A DNA stretch of 64,000 nt from Herbaspirillum sp. CF444 (GCF_000282135.1 NZ_AKJW01000030.1:1-64000), one strand, 5' to 3'. Positions 26,632 to 35,376 are shown, counted from the stretch's first letter. A program made the numbers and translations. The notes: generated by a model not told the origin, from the sequence alone.

Positions 26632-28281
26632 TCACCCGGGATATTGTTCGCGCATCACGCGCTTGTTGAGCTTGCCGACACTGGTGCGCGCCAGCTCTCC
26701 GACGAACTCGATGCGGTCCGGCACGCCGTATTTTGAAATCACGCCATCTTCGACCGCCGCCAGCACCAACCGGCGGATATCTTCCGCCTGTACGCTGCCG
26801 GCCTGACCGGCCTTGAGCACCACCAGCGCCACCGGGCGTTCGCCCCATGTGGCATCCTTGACGCCGATGACCGCCGTTTCCGCCACTGCCGGATGGCGCG
26901 CGATGATCTCTTCGATTTGCAGCGACGATACCCATTCGCCGCCGGTCTTGATCACGTCCTTGATGCGATCGGTGACCTGCAGGTAGCCGCGTGGGTCGAT
27001 ATTGCCGATGTCTTGCGTATGCAGCCAGCCGCCTTCCCACAAATCCTTCGAAGCATCCGGATTGTGCAGATAGCCTTGCGTCAACCAGGGTGCGCGCACC
27101 ACGACTTCGCCGGTGCTCTTGCCGTCGCGGGGGCAGTCGTTCATGTCTCCATCCACCGTGCGCAAGGCCACCAGCGGCAGCGGGCGGCCGGTTTTGACGC
27201 GCGTGGCGACGTCCTGTTCCGAGCCCAGCTCTGCTGTCGGCACGTGCGCCAGCGACAGGATGGGGCAGGTCTCCGACATGCCGTAGCCGGTGAACACGTC
27301 GATGCCGCGCTCGCGCGCCGTCTGCGCCAGCGCGCTGGTCATGGCGGAGCCCCCGATGATCATCTTCCATTTCGACAGGTCGACCTCCTGCGCGGCCGGC
27401 GCGCTCAGCACCATGTGCAGGATGGTCGGCACGCAATGCGAGAAAGTGACTTTTTCGGTGGCGATCAGTTTCAGGATGGTGTCGGGGACATAGCGGCCCG
27501 GATAGACCTGCTTGAGTCCGGCCATGGTCGCCACGTAAGGCAGGCCCCAGGCGTGCACGTGGAACATCGGCGTCAGCGGCATGTAGACGTCGTCGCGATG
27601 CAGGCGTCCCTGTTGCGGCGCCAGCGCCAGGCCCGCGGTTACCGCCAGCGTGTGCAGCACCAGTTGACGATGGCTGAAGTAGACGCCCTTGGGCATGCCG
27701 GTGGTGCCGGTCGTATAGAAGGTGGTGGCGCGCGCGTTTTCGTTGAAGTCGGGGAAGTCGCACTTGGGCGAGGCCTGCGCCAGCAGCTCTTCATACTCGC
27801 CGGCAAAGCCGGGACCGCGCGGCGCCGGCGTGCCGTCGTCGGTGATCAGCACGCAGCGCGTGAGCGTGGTCAGTTCGCCGCGTATCTGTTTGAGCACCGG
27901 CATGAAGTCTGAATTGATCAGCAGCACGTCGGCCTGGGCATGATTCAGCGTATAGGCGATTTGTTCCGGCGACAGGCGCACGTTGACGGTTTGCAGCACG
28001 TAGCCGAGCATCGGGATGGCGAAGAAGCATTCCAGATAGCGGTGGCTGTCCCAGTCCATCACGGCGACGGTATTGCCGGGTTGCAGGCCCAGTTCGCGCA
28101 ACATGTTGCCCAGGCGCTGGATGCGTTCGTACAGATCGGTGTAAGTATGGCGGCGCTGATTGGCGAGGCCGTAGACGATTTCCTGGTCGGGCGCGGTCGC
28201 CAGCGAAGAGTGGAGCAACTGTTTGATCAGCAGCGGGTAGCCGTAGGCTTCGGGTGTCGTGTCGATGAGGTGGGCGCTCAT
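26632..28281 (-). CDS. Medium/long-chain acyl-CoA ligase (AMP-forming)
   Basis: 549 residues of the ANL adenylating superfamily. Visible motifs: P-loop-like TTFYTTGTTGMPKGVYFSH (about 186-204), the adenylate-binding GYGMSETCP (about 323-331), GWLHTQDIGNIDPRGY, and the C-terminal catalytic Lys region near TSVGKLNKR. It converts a free fatty or related carboxylic acid to its CoA thioester. The sequence style is close to proteins annotated as fatty-acid or methylmercaptopropionate-type CoA ligases, so chain length is uncertain. ATG 28281 has an ACAGGAGA site. No other beta-oxidation gene is adjacent. Confidence 0.9.
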   Translation of the reverse strand: MSAHLIDTTPEAYGYPLLIKQLLHSSLATAPDQEIVYGLANQRRHTYTDLYERIQRLGNMLRELGLQPGNTVAVMDWDSHRYLECFFAIPMLGYVLQTVNVRLSPEQIAYTLNHAQADVLLINSDFMPVLKQIRGELTTLTRCVLITDDGTPAPRGPGFAGEYEELLAQASPKCDFPDFNENARATTFYTTGTTGMPKGVYFSHRQLVLHTLAVTAGLALAPQQGRLHRDDVYMPLTPMFHVHAWGLPYVATMAGLKQVYPGRYVPDTILKLIATEKVTFSHCVPTILHMVLSAPAAQEVDLSKWKMIIGGSAMTSALAQTARERGIDVFTGYGMSETCPILSLAHVPTAELGSEQDVATRVKTGRPLPLVALRTVDGDMNDCPRDGKSTGEVVVRAPWLTQGYLHNPDASKDLWEGGWLHTQDIGNIDPRGYLQVTDRIKDVIKTGGEWVSSLQIEEIIARHPAVAETAVIGVKDATWGERPVALVVLKAGQAGSVQAEDIRRLVLAAVEDGVISKYGVPDRIEFVGELARTSVGKLNKRVMREQYPG

Positions 28282-28305
28282 GCGGTCTCCTGTCGTTGTT
28301 GTAAG

Positions 28306-28333
28306 GGGCGGGAGCATGGTCCGCTTCCCGCCC
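28306..28333 (-). terminator. Hairpin after the copper operon
   Basis: GGGCGGGA (28306-28313) and TCCCGCCC (28326-28333) form an 8-bp GC stem between the last gene of the copper operon and the ligase gene. It lacks a good T-run leftward, so it may be only a weak terminator. Confidence 0.4.
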
Positions 28334-28378
28334 TCATGTTCAGTTGACCGATGATAGCCCGATTTGCTGTCGCCAGTC

Positions 28379-28735
28379 TTACTTCATGGGAACAAGCTCG
28401 ATGCTGGTGACGGTCAGTGCGCCGTTGCTTTTCTCCGCGGTGAAAAGCACCTGGTCGCCGGCTTTTACCTTGCCCAGCATGTCGGGCGACGCAACGCGAA
28501 ACACCATGGTCATGCCCGGCATGTCCAGATTGGGAATCTCGCCGTGGCGGATGGTGATCTTGCCGGCATCGGTATCGACCTTGCGGATTTCGCCGCTGAC
28601 TTTGGGGATGGCATCGTTCTGCATGATGTGGTGCATCGCATTGTGCGTTGCGTCCGGTTGCATTTCTTGCGCTGTCGCGGGCGGGACAGTCGAGAAAGCG
28701 GCAAGCAGAATCGCGGTGACGAAAATGTATTTCAT
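28379..28735 (-). CDS. Periplasmic CusF-like copper-binding protein
   Basis: 118 residues: signal peptide about 1-22 (ending ATA), a Met/His-rich linker (DATHNAMHHIM), then a small CusF-type OB barrel, SGEIRKVDTDAGKITIRHGE followed by DMPGMTMVFRV. The expected metal ligands are visible as H in IRHGE and the MTM pair; the Trp that caps Cu(I) in E. coli CusF is Met here (MPGMTM versus WPEMTM). Last gene of the copper operon, ATG preceded by GAAAGGAAAA. Likely a periplasmic Cu(I) carrier. Confidence 0.9.
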   Translation of the reverse strand: MKYIFVTAILLAAFSTVPPATAQEMQPDATHNAMHHIMQNDAIPKVSGEIRKVDTDAGKITIRHGEIPNLDMPGMTMVFRVASPDMLGKVKAGDQVLFTAEKSNGALTVTSIELVPMK

Positions 28736-28768
28736 GATTTTCCTTTCTGAATTTCGGATCAGTGCAAA

Positions 28769-29278
28769 TCAGTGTTTGTGCGTGCCGTCGGCGGCAGCCA
28801 CGGTGACGCTGCCTTTCATGCCGGCGTCGTAATGGCCCGGTTGCAGGCAGGCGAAGTTGACGGTGCCGGCATGCGTGAATTGCCAGATCAGTTCGCCGCG
28901 CTGGCCCGGCGCCAGGCTGATCTGGTTGTCGTCGGCGTGTTCCATCTCCGGATTTTTCAGCATTGCGGCGTAGTGCGCCTTCAATTGCGCTTCGGTGCCG
29001 AAGACCAGCTCATGTCTGATCTTGCCGCTGTTGCTGACGACGAAGCGAATCGTGTCGCCGGTCTTCACCTGCAGTTTTTCCGGCGTGAAGCGCATGTTGT
29101 CGCTCATGTCGACCTTGACGGTGCGCGTGATCTTGCCTGCGGCGCCGGGCTGGCCGAAGACATCCTCGCCATGGCCGGCGGCCTCGTGATGATGCGACAT
29201 GGCTTGCGCGGCGACATTGAACGAGGCCACGGCGAACAGGGTGGCGGCGAGAAGATTGCGTGTGTGTGGAAGTTTCAT
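28769..29278 (-). CDS. Exported cupredoxin-like copper protein
   Basis: 169 residues with a signal peptide (about 1-25), a His-rich mature N-terminus (MSHHHEAAGHGED) and a plastocyanin-like domain. Type-1 ligands can be traced: His in SGKIRHELVFG, then Cys, His and Met in NFACLQPGHYDAGMKG. Cupredoxins of this kind accompany copper resistance operons and may deliver or buffer copper in the periplasm. Spacing to the oxidase gene is 13 bp and the start has a CAAGGAAAAA site. Confidence 0.9.
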   Translation of the reverse strand: MKLPHTRNLLAATLFAVASFNVAAQAMSHHHEAAGHGEDVFGQPGAAGKITRTVKVDMSDNMRFTPEKLQVKTGDTIRFVVSNSGKIRHELVFGTEAQLKAHYAAMLKNPEMEHADDNQISLAPGQRGELIWQFTHAGTVNFACLQPGHYDAGMKGSVTVAAADGTHKH

Positions 29279-29291
29279 TGTTTTTCCTTGG

Positions 29292-30674
29292 TCAGTGTTG
29301 ATGATTGCGTCGGATCACGTTGACGGCGTCGCCGTCCGTGCCCGTTTTTTTATCGGATGCGGAAGCCGCCGGTTGTTCGGCGCCGCGCCATTCGTAAGCG
29401 ACGGTGCCGGATGGTGCCTTGTACCAACCCGGGTCGCGATAATCGTTGCGCGCCAGGTTCTTGCGCACCTTGACCACGCTGAACATGCCGCCCATCTCCA
29501 ACGATCCGTAAGGACCGTTGCCGCCCATCATCGGCAGCGTGTTGTCGGGTAGCGGCATTTCCATCTCGCCCATGGAGCCGCCCTTGTCGCCCATGACCAT
29601 GTAGTCGGGAATGAGCCGGTTGATCTTCTTCGCCAAGTCGCGCTGGTCGACGCCGATCATGGTCGGCACGTTGTGGCCCATGGCGTTCATGGTGTGGTGC
29701 GCCTTGTGGCAATGCAGCGCCCAGTCGCCTTCTTCGGTGGCGTCGAATTCGATGGCGCGCATCTGGCCGACGGCGATGTCGGCGCTGACTTCGGGCCAGC
29801 GCGAAGCAGGCGGCGTCCAGCCGCCGTCGGTGCCGGTGACGACGAATTCATGGCCGTGCAGATGGATGGGGTGATTGGTCATCGTCAGGTTGCCGACGCG
29901 GATGCGCACGCGGTCGTTTTGCCGTACCGGCAGCGGATCGATGCCGGGGAAGGCGCGGCTGTTCCAGGTCCACAGGTTGAAGTCGAGCATGGTGTTGACC
30001 TTGGGCGTGGCCGCGCCGGGATCGATGTCGTAGGCGTTGAGCAGGAAGACGAAGTCGCGATCCACGCGCATGAAGTTGGGATCCTTGGGATGGGTGATCC
30101 AAAAGCCCATCATGCCCATCGCCATCTGCACCATTTCGTCGGCATGCGGGTGGTACATGAAGGTGCCGGCGCGCCGTGCCGTGAATTCGTAGACGAAGGT
30201 CTTGCCCGGCGGGATGCCCGGCTGCGTCAGGCCGGTGACGCCATCCATGCCGTTGGGCAGGCGCTGGCCGTGCCAGTGCACGGAGGTGTGTTCCGGCAGC
30301 TTGTTGGTGACGAAGATGCGCACGCGGTCGCCTTCGACGACTTCGATCGTCGGGCCGGGACTCTGGCCGTTGTAACCCCACAGGTTGGCTTTCATGCCCG
30401 GCGCGATTTCGCGCACCACCGGCTCGGCGACGAGGTGGAATTCCTTGACGCCGTTGTTCATGCGCCAGGGCAGCGACCAGCCGTTGAGCGTGACGACGGG
30501 ATGGTAGGGACGGCCGTTGGGTGGCGTCAACGGCGCTTGTGTGCCGGCGCTGTTTTGCGTGGCCGCTTCCGGCAAGGAGGCGGCGCCGATGCGCGTGACG
30601 GCGGTGGCGCCGACGGCCAGCGCGGAGCCTTGCAGGAAGGCGCGCCGGCTCAGGGTGTTGGTGGAGTCACTCAT
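29292..30674 (-). CDS. Tat-exported multicopper oxidase
   Basis: 460 residues. Twin-arginine leader with SRRAFLQGSALAVGA (about 9-23). Copper-site motifs in order: VHWHGQRLPNGMDG, MYHPHADEM, PIHLHGHEF and the C-terminal HCHKAHHTM carrying the type-1 Cys. A Met-rich segment near 385-420 (MGDKGGSMGEMEMPLPDN) could bind Cu(I). CopA/CueO-type oxidases detoxify periplasmic Cu(I). The start at ATG 30674 follows AAGGAAAAA and overlaps the efflux gene end by 8 nt; the longer frame to 31331 is a shadow of that gene. Confidence 0.93.
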   Translation of the reverse strand: MSDSTNTLSRRAFLQGSALAVGATAVTRIGAASLPEAATQNSAGTQAPLTPPNGRPYHPVVTLNGWSLPWRMNNGVKEFHLVAEPVVREIAPGMKANLWGYNGQSPGPTIEVVEGDRVRIFVTNKLPEHTSVHWHGQRLPNGMDGVTGLTQPGIPPGKTFVYEFTARRAGTFMYHPHADEMVQMAMGMMGFWITHPKDPNFMRVDRDFVFLLNAYDIDPGAATPKVNTMLDFNLWTWNSRAFPGIDPLPVRQNDRVRIRVGNLTMTNHPIHLHGHEFVVTGTDGGWTPPASRWPEVSADIAVGQMRAIEFDATEEGDWALHCHKAHHTMNAMGHNVPTMIGVDQRDLAKKINRLIPDYMVMGDKGGSMGEMEMPLPDNTLPMMGGNGPYGSLEMGGMFSVVKVRKNLARNDYRDPGWYKAPSGTVAYEWRGAEQPAASASDKKTGTDGDAVNVIRRNHQH

Positions 30675-32073
30675 GGATTTTTCCTTCCGTCTTGTTTGGC
30701 GCCGAGGCCGTTGAAACCGGTCCGCCCAGCGCCAACTGCAAGTCGCTGTCGGCGATCCAGTAATCGCGCGCGGCATCGATGGCGGCGTTGACGGCACTGG
30801 CTTGTTCGCGCGCATCGGCCAGCAGTTCGAACACGCTTGCCAGCATGCCGTTGTAGCGCAGCAGATATTCGTCGGAGATGCGTTTGCGCAGCGGCACCAC
30901 TTCATCCTGATATTGCCGCGCCAGCAGATAGGCATGCTGGTGCGCGGCATAGGCGCTGCGCACTTCCGATTGCGCCTGCACGGCGGTGGCGGCGAGGCGA
31001 TGCACGGCCTGCATGTAGATCGCCTCGGCCTTGGCGACGCGCGCGCTGCCCCAGTCGAACAGAGGGATTTCGATGCTGGCCTGATAACCGATTTCGGCGG
31101 GCTTGCCGCTTTCCGAATTGCGCACGTAGCCGAGATCGAGCACGTTGACGAAGCGCGTGGCTTTGGTGAGGCCGAGCGAACCTTGCAGCGCGGCGACTTC
31201 CAGCTTCGCCGATTGCACGTCAAGCCGCTGCTCCATCGCGACTTGTTCGCTGTTGTCGAGTGTGACGGCATTCTTCGGCAAATCCGGCAGGCGCGGCGGC
31301 AGTTGCAGAGCGCCGTCCTGCTTATGTACATTGAGCAGACCCAGCAGGCGCACGAGGTCTTCGTTTTCTTGTATCGCCTGCGTGCGGGCGCGTGTCAGCT
31401 GCGCCGAGGTTTCCAGATAAAAGGCCTGCTCGCGCGCCGCATCCAGTTGCGAGAAGTTGCCTTGCTTCGCCATGCGGGCAGCCAGCTCGTGCGCGACTTC
31501 GGCGGCCTGGCGGACCTGCTCCTGATAGCGCACGCTCTGCGTTGCCGCGATGCTCCGGTAGTAGGCCTTGCGCGTCATCGCGGCCGTGCGCAGCATGGCG
31601 TCGGCCAGCTTCAGCCGGGTCTGCTCGAAACGGCGTGCTTCGATGCGCGAGGCCGCCGGCATGGTCAGCAGGCTCATCACCGACAGCGTCAGGCTGCGGT
31701 CGATCTTGATGTCGTCGCCGGTGTGCGTGCGGCCGAAGCTGAAGCCGGGGTTGGGCAGCCGTCCGGCCTGCACCAGATCCGCTTCGGCAATGCCGAGTTC
31801 GCTGTAGGACGCCTGCAGCTCTCGATTGTTGAGCAAGGCGATCTGCACGGCGTCGTCGACGCCGAGCGGTTTGCTCAGCAGAGCGCGCACGCGTTGTGCG
31901 ACGCCGTCGGCATCTTGTTCGGAACGTATCCAGCCGGTTTGTTTGTTGAGCCGCTGTCGGGCGGCCTGGTTGACGGCGTTAAAGCCGCCGTCGTCGCTGA
32001 AGCTCGCACAGCCGCTCAGCACAACGGCGAGCAGCGGCGGCGCGAGTTTCCGCAAAGGGGGAAATGCATTCAT
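30667..32073 (-). CDS. Outer-membrane efflux lipoprotein, TolC/OMF family
   Basis: 468 residues with a lipoprotein signal (VVLSGC at about 20-25) and two TolC-type helical repeats containing the conserved A-x-x-x-Y-x-x-x-I pattern (for example RKAYYRSIAATQSVRYQEQV, and later IPLFDWGSARVAKAEAIYMQ). OMF proteins form the outer-membrane duct of tripartite pumps. No RND or membrane-fusion partner is encoded nearby, which suggests shared use or a copper-specific role. ATG 32073 has GAGGC; the upstream in-frame start is TTG and unlikely. Confidence 0.9.
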   Translation of the reverse strand: MNAFPPLRKLAPPLLAVVLSGCASFSDDGGFNAVNQAARQRLNKQTGWIRSEQDADGVAQRVRALLSKPLGVDDAVQIALLNNRELQASYSELGIAEADLVQAGRLPNPGFSFGRTHTGDDIKIDRSLTLSVMSLLTMPAASRIEARRFEQTRLKLADAMLRTAAMTRKAYYRSIAATQSVRYQEQVRQAAEVAHELAARMAKQGNFSQLDAAREQAFYLETSAQLTRARTQAIQENEDLVRLLGLLNVHKQDGALQLPPRLPDLPKNAVTLDNSEQVAMEQRLDVQSAKLEVAALQGSLGLTKATRFVNVLDLGYVRNSESGKPAEIGYQASIEIPLFDWGSARVAKAEAIYMQAVHRLAATAVQAQSEVRSAYAAHQHAYLLARQYQDEVVPLRKRISDEYLLRYNGMLASVFELLADAREQASAVNAAIDAARDYWIADSDLQLALGGPVSTASAPNKTEGKIHE

Positions 32074-32168
32074 GTAAGCCTCGTGCAAACGGGGTGTTCA
32101 CCGGCAGAGATTCATCTGCCGGAACGATTGCAGAAAGCTGCCGGCGTACGCGCCGACAGTTTCAGTGA

Positions 32169-32603
32169 TTACACGAGTTGTGAAGGGGGGCGTTCGGGAT
32201 TTTCCGGCGTATAGCCGACGTAGCCATGTTGAGCCCTGGCGACGTGAATGTCTGCCGCGACGGGCAGGTTGATGAGCTTGTCCAGCGCCAGCGGCAGGAT
32301 GGCGCCGATGGTGCAGACGCTGCAGGAGCTGCACGAAGCCGAGGACGCTTTGTGCTGATGCGGCATCGGATGATCGGCGGCGAGGCCTGCATCCGCTTGT
32401 GCGGTCGTTTCCACGCCATGCATGGCATGACCGGCATGTTGATGTTCATCCGCGGAGACGACGGATGCCGCTGCCTCATGGATTGGGATTGCCCGAGTTT
32501 GCTGCGAAGGCGCGCAACCCATCTGCACCGCGGCAGCGAATCCCTGAACGGGAATCGCAAAGGCCAGCAGCCAGAGCAGGAAGATTTTTACGCGCGAAGT
32601 CAT
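32169..32603 (-). CDS. Secreted His/Cys-rich protein heading the copper operon
   Basis: 144 residues: signal peptide about 1-24 (LLAFAIPVQGFAAA), a His-rich middle (ADEHQHAGHAMHG, HPMPHQHK) and a compact CSSCSVC motif followed by a hydrophobic helix TIGAILPLALDKLI. This resembles CopL/DUF2946-type small proteins found at the front of copper operons, some of which affect copper-dependent expression. It is the first leftward gene, 95 bp before the efflux gene. Inference: copper binding in the periplasm or copper-dependent regulation of the operon. Confidence 0.7.
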   Translation of the reverse strand: MTSRVKIFLLWLLAFAIPVQGFAAAVQMGCAPSQQTRAIPIHEAAASVVSADEHQHAGHAMHGVETTAQADAGLAADHPMPHQHKASSASCSSCSVCTIGAILPLALDKLINLPVAADIHVARAQHGYVGYTPENPERPPSQLV

Positions 32604-32661
32604 GGGCCGTAGTGTAGCACTGCTTGAAAATGGAGTCGTTATTTTACGATTTCTGGCGCTT

Positions 32662-33843
32662 TTACATCGGCCGAGGTCCGGTGTAAGCCGCTCGCGGCCG
32701 GATCAATTCGCCGGTGGCGCGTTGCTCCAGCGCCTGCGCGATCCAGCCCATGCCGCGTCCCAGCGCAAACAGGCCGAATGCCGCGCCGACCGGCAGTTGC
32801 AGATGGCGTCGCACCGCGACCAGCGCGAAGTCGACCGAGGGATGGTGGCCGATCAGGGCGTGAGCCGACTTGATCATTTCTTGCCAGGCAGGATGCTGCG
32901 GCAGGATGTCTTCGAGCAAGGCAATGGCGCGCACGTCGCCTTCGGGATAGAGGTGGTGTCCGAACCCCGGCAAGTCGTCACCGCGCGCCAGCCGTTGCTG
33001 CATTTTGTCGGTGACGTGCTGCTCGCCGATTTCATCAAACATCGCTTCGACACGGGCGGTCGTGCCGCCGTGCTTGCCGCCGGTGAGCGCCGCGAGTCCG
33101 GCAATCACCGAAGCGCGCAGGCTGGTGCCGGTGGAGGCCACGCAGCGCGCCGTAAAACTCGATGCATTGAGTTCATGGTCGGCGCACAGGATCAGCGCCA
33201 TGCGTACCAGCGCTGCGCCTTGCGCATCCAGCTTCCACGCTTTGGCGCATTGCGCATGGATCGGTTCGGCACTAGGCCGCGTGCCGAGCAGGCTGGCGGC
33301 GAGCAGGCGCATGAGTGCGCCGCAGCCTTCGGCCATGCGCTCCGGTGCGGTTTGCCAGGCGGCGGTGGCGGCGTCGTCGCTGGCGATGGTGAACAGGGGC
33401 AGCAGCGATTCTTCGACGCGGCGACCGGCGAAGTGCTTGAGCATGCCGGCATAGGCGGCATGGGCCGAAATATCGCCGGCAGCGAAGGCCTGCGGCGCAT
33501 TGCAATTCCACAGCAGGGCGGCGACGTCTTCCACGCTGTGTGTCGCAGCGAGGGCGATCGCATCGTGGCCGCGATAGTAGAGCCGTCCATCTTCGATCAG
33601 CGTGATGCCGGACTCCAGCACCGGCAATCCCCAGTTGAGCGTGGCCTTGGCGACTTCCTTCGGTTTGCGTCCGCGCGTGCGTTGGGTGGCGAGACGTCTG
33701 ACTTCTTCTTCCAGATAGCGGCTCTCGCGCACCTTGTTGTCGGCTTGTGCGGTCAGCAGGCCGCGGCTGACGTAGGCATACAAGGTCTGGCGCGACACGC
33801 CGAGCGCGGCGGCGGCTTCGGCGGAACTCAGGTAAGTGGGCAT
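32662..33843 (-). CDS. Citrate synthase-like protein with N-terminal HTH
   Basis: 393 residues. Residues about 3-55 are a MerR/excisionase-type HTH: YLSSAEAAAALGVSRQTLYA and YVSRGLL. Residues about 70-390 are a citrate-synthase fold with the expected triad H223 (ADHELN), H296 (GFGHHLYP) and D338 (PSVDF), ending YTGPRP. The substrate need not be oxaloacetate. It is divergent from a type III CoA-transferase gene, with a 9+9 bp inverted repeat 48 bp before its start. Inference: an acyl-CoA-binding repressor or enzyme-regulator controlling both genes. ATG 33843 is the family start. Confidence 0.88.
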   Translation of the reverse strand: MPTYLSSAEAAAALGVSRQTLYAYVSRGLLTAQADNKVRESRYLEEEVRRLATQRTRGRKPKEVAKATLNWGLPVLESGITLIEDGRLYYRGHDAIALAATHSVEDVAALLWNCNAPQAFAAGDISAHAAYAGMLKHFAGRRVEESLLPLFTIASDDAATAAWQTAPERMAEGCGALMRLLAASLLGTRPSAEPIHAQCAKAWKLDAQGAALVRMALILCADHELNASSFTARCVASTGTSLRASVIAGLAALTGGKHGGTTARVEAMFDEIGEQHVTDKMQQRLARGDDLPGFGHHLYPEGDVRAIALLEDILPQHPAWQEMIKSAHALIGHHPSVDFALVAVRRHLQLPVGAAFGLFALGRGMGWIAQALEQRATGELIRPRAAYTGPRPM

Positions 33844-33890
33844 GGTGTCGAATGGGAGCGAGGGAATTGATGCAGTATGTCGGCGAGTTG

Positions 33891-33911
33891 TATTGATTAT
33901 ATTAATCAATA
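33891..33911. promoter_or_regulatory. Inverted repeat between the HTH-citrate synthase and CoA-transferase genes
   Basis: TATTGATTA (33891-33899) and TAATCAATA (33903-33911) are exact reverse complements around a 3-base TAT centre. It is the only AT-rich stretch between the two starts and is flanked rightward by TTGACAATT, a possible -35. A dimer of the neighbouring HTH protein is the natural candidate ligand. Confidence 0.7.
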
Positions 33912-33968
33912 TTGACAATTAAAACGAGCGGAATATGCTTCAGCCATCTTCATGACGCGAGGTCCGGT

Positions 33969-35360
33969 ATGTCTACTTTGTCTGCTGTTTCCGAAGCAAG
34001 CGCGCGCGGGTTCCTGCGTGAAATCTGGTTGGCCGCCAGGGGCGAGCGCCACCATCTCGAACAGGTAAAGCTGACCGGCAGCGGCAGCTTGCCGTCGATC
34101 TTTGCGGTGACCGATCTGGCGGTGGGGGCGATCGGCGCGGCCGGCCTCGCAATCGCCGAGCTGACGCATGCCGCCGGCAACGACGTCGTCGAGGTGCAGG
34201 CCGACCGCCGGCTGGCCTCGTTCTGGTTCAGTACTTCATTGCGGCCGCAAGGATGGGAAGCGCCGGCCTTGTGGGATGCGGTGGCCGGCGACTACCAGGC
34301 GGCGGACGGCTGGATACGCCTGCACACCAATGCGCCGCATCATCGCGCGGCGGCATTGACGGTGCTGGACGTAACGGTTGAGCGGGCAGCGGTTGCCGCC
34401 GCAGTCGCAGGCTGGTCGGCGCAAGAGCTGGAGATCGCCGTTGTCGCCCAGGGCGGTTGCGCGGCGGCCATGCGCACGATGGAGCAGTGGCGCGTCCACC
34501 CGCAAGGCGCGGCGGTCAACAGCGAGCCCTTGTTGCACATCGTCGACGGACCGGCGGCGGCAAAGCCCGACTGGCCCGTCAGCAGGCAACGTCCCTTGCA
34601 AGGCATCCGCGTGCTGGATCTGACGCGCGTACTGGCGGGACCGACGGCGACGCGCTTCATGGCCGGTTTCGGGGCTGACGTGCTGCGCATCGATCCGGCC
34701 AGTTGGGACGAGCCCGGCGTGGTGCCCGACATGGTGCCGGGCAAGCGCTGCGCCCGGCTGGACCTGCGCGCATCGTTGGACCAGGAAATCTTTGCGCAAT
34801 TGCTGGCGCAGGCTGACGTGCTGGTGCACGGCTACCGTTCGGATGCATTGGCCGGCATGGGCTTCGACGCTGAAAACCGTCGCCGCATCAATCCCGCGCT
34901 GGTGGATGTCAGTCTTGATGCCTACGGCTGGAGCGGGCCGTGGAAGACGCGTCGCGGTTTCGACAGCCTGGTGCAGATGAGTAGCGGCATCGCCGAAGCG
35001 GGCATGCGCCGGCTCGGACGCGACAAGCCGACGCCGCTGCCGGTGCAGGCGCTCGATCACGCGACCGGTTACCTGATGGCGACGGCGGCCATCCGCGGGC
35101 TGACGCAAAGGCTGAAGACCGGCAAGGGCATGGAAGTGCGCACCTCGCTGGCGCGCATGGCGCAATTACTGGCGACGGGATCGGGACAGCAGGTCGATGC
35201 CATGCTCGAACCGGAAAGCGTCGACGATCTGGCGCCGGCGATAGAGCAGACATTCTGGGGACCGGCGCGACGCCTGCGCGGCGCGGTCGCCGTCGGGGGC
35301 GCAACGATGTCGTGGGACAGGCCGGCTGCGCCGTTGGGTTCGGCGCAACCGCAGTGGTAG
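33969..35360 (+). CDS. Type III (CaiB/BaiF) CoA-transferase of atypical domain order
   Basis: 463 residues. Residues about 208-345 hold the classic N-terminal core of the family (LQGIRVLDLTRVLAGP, FGADVLRID, RRINPALVDVSLDAYG), and D363 in ALDHATGY sits where the catalytic Asp is expected. The preceding 100-190 segment (DGWIRLHTNAPHHRAA, GGCAAAMRTMEQWRVHPQG) looks like the region that normally follows that core. The order therefore appears permuted or derived from a tandem. It transfers CoA between carboxylic acids; substrates unknown. Divergent from the HTH-citrate synthase gene and likely co-regulated. Confidence 0.85.
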   Translation: MSTLSAVSEASARGFLREIWLAARGERHHLEQVKLTGSGSLPSIFAVTDLAVGAIGAAGLAIAELTHAAGNDVVEVQADRRLASFWFSTSLRPQGWEAPALWDAVAGDYQAADGWIRLHTNAPHHRAAALTVLDVTVERAAVAAAVAGWSAQELEIAVVAQGGCAAAMRTMEQWRVHPQGAAVNSEPLLHIVDGPAAAKPDWPVSRQRPLQGIRVLDLTRVLAGPTATRFMAGFGADVLRIDPASWDEPGVVPDMVPGKRCARLDLRASLDQEIFAQLLAQADVLVHGYRSDALAGMGFDAENRRRINPALVDVSLDAYGWSGPWKTRRGFDSLVQMSSGIAEAGMRRLGRDKPTPLPVQALDHATGYLMATAAIRGLTQRLKTGKGMEVRTSLARMAQLLATGSGQQVDAMLEPESVDDLAPAIEQTFWGPARRLRGAVAVGGATMSWDRPAAPLGSAQPQW

Positions 35361-35376
35361 GGAAAGGTAGAGAAAT

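Noticed and set aside
30675-31331. In-frame extension of the multicopper oxidase
   Set aside because: The extra 219 codons are a shadow of the efflux-lipoprotein gene; the Tat leader and AAGGAAAAA site fix the start at 30674.
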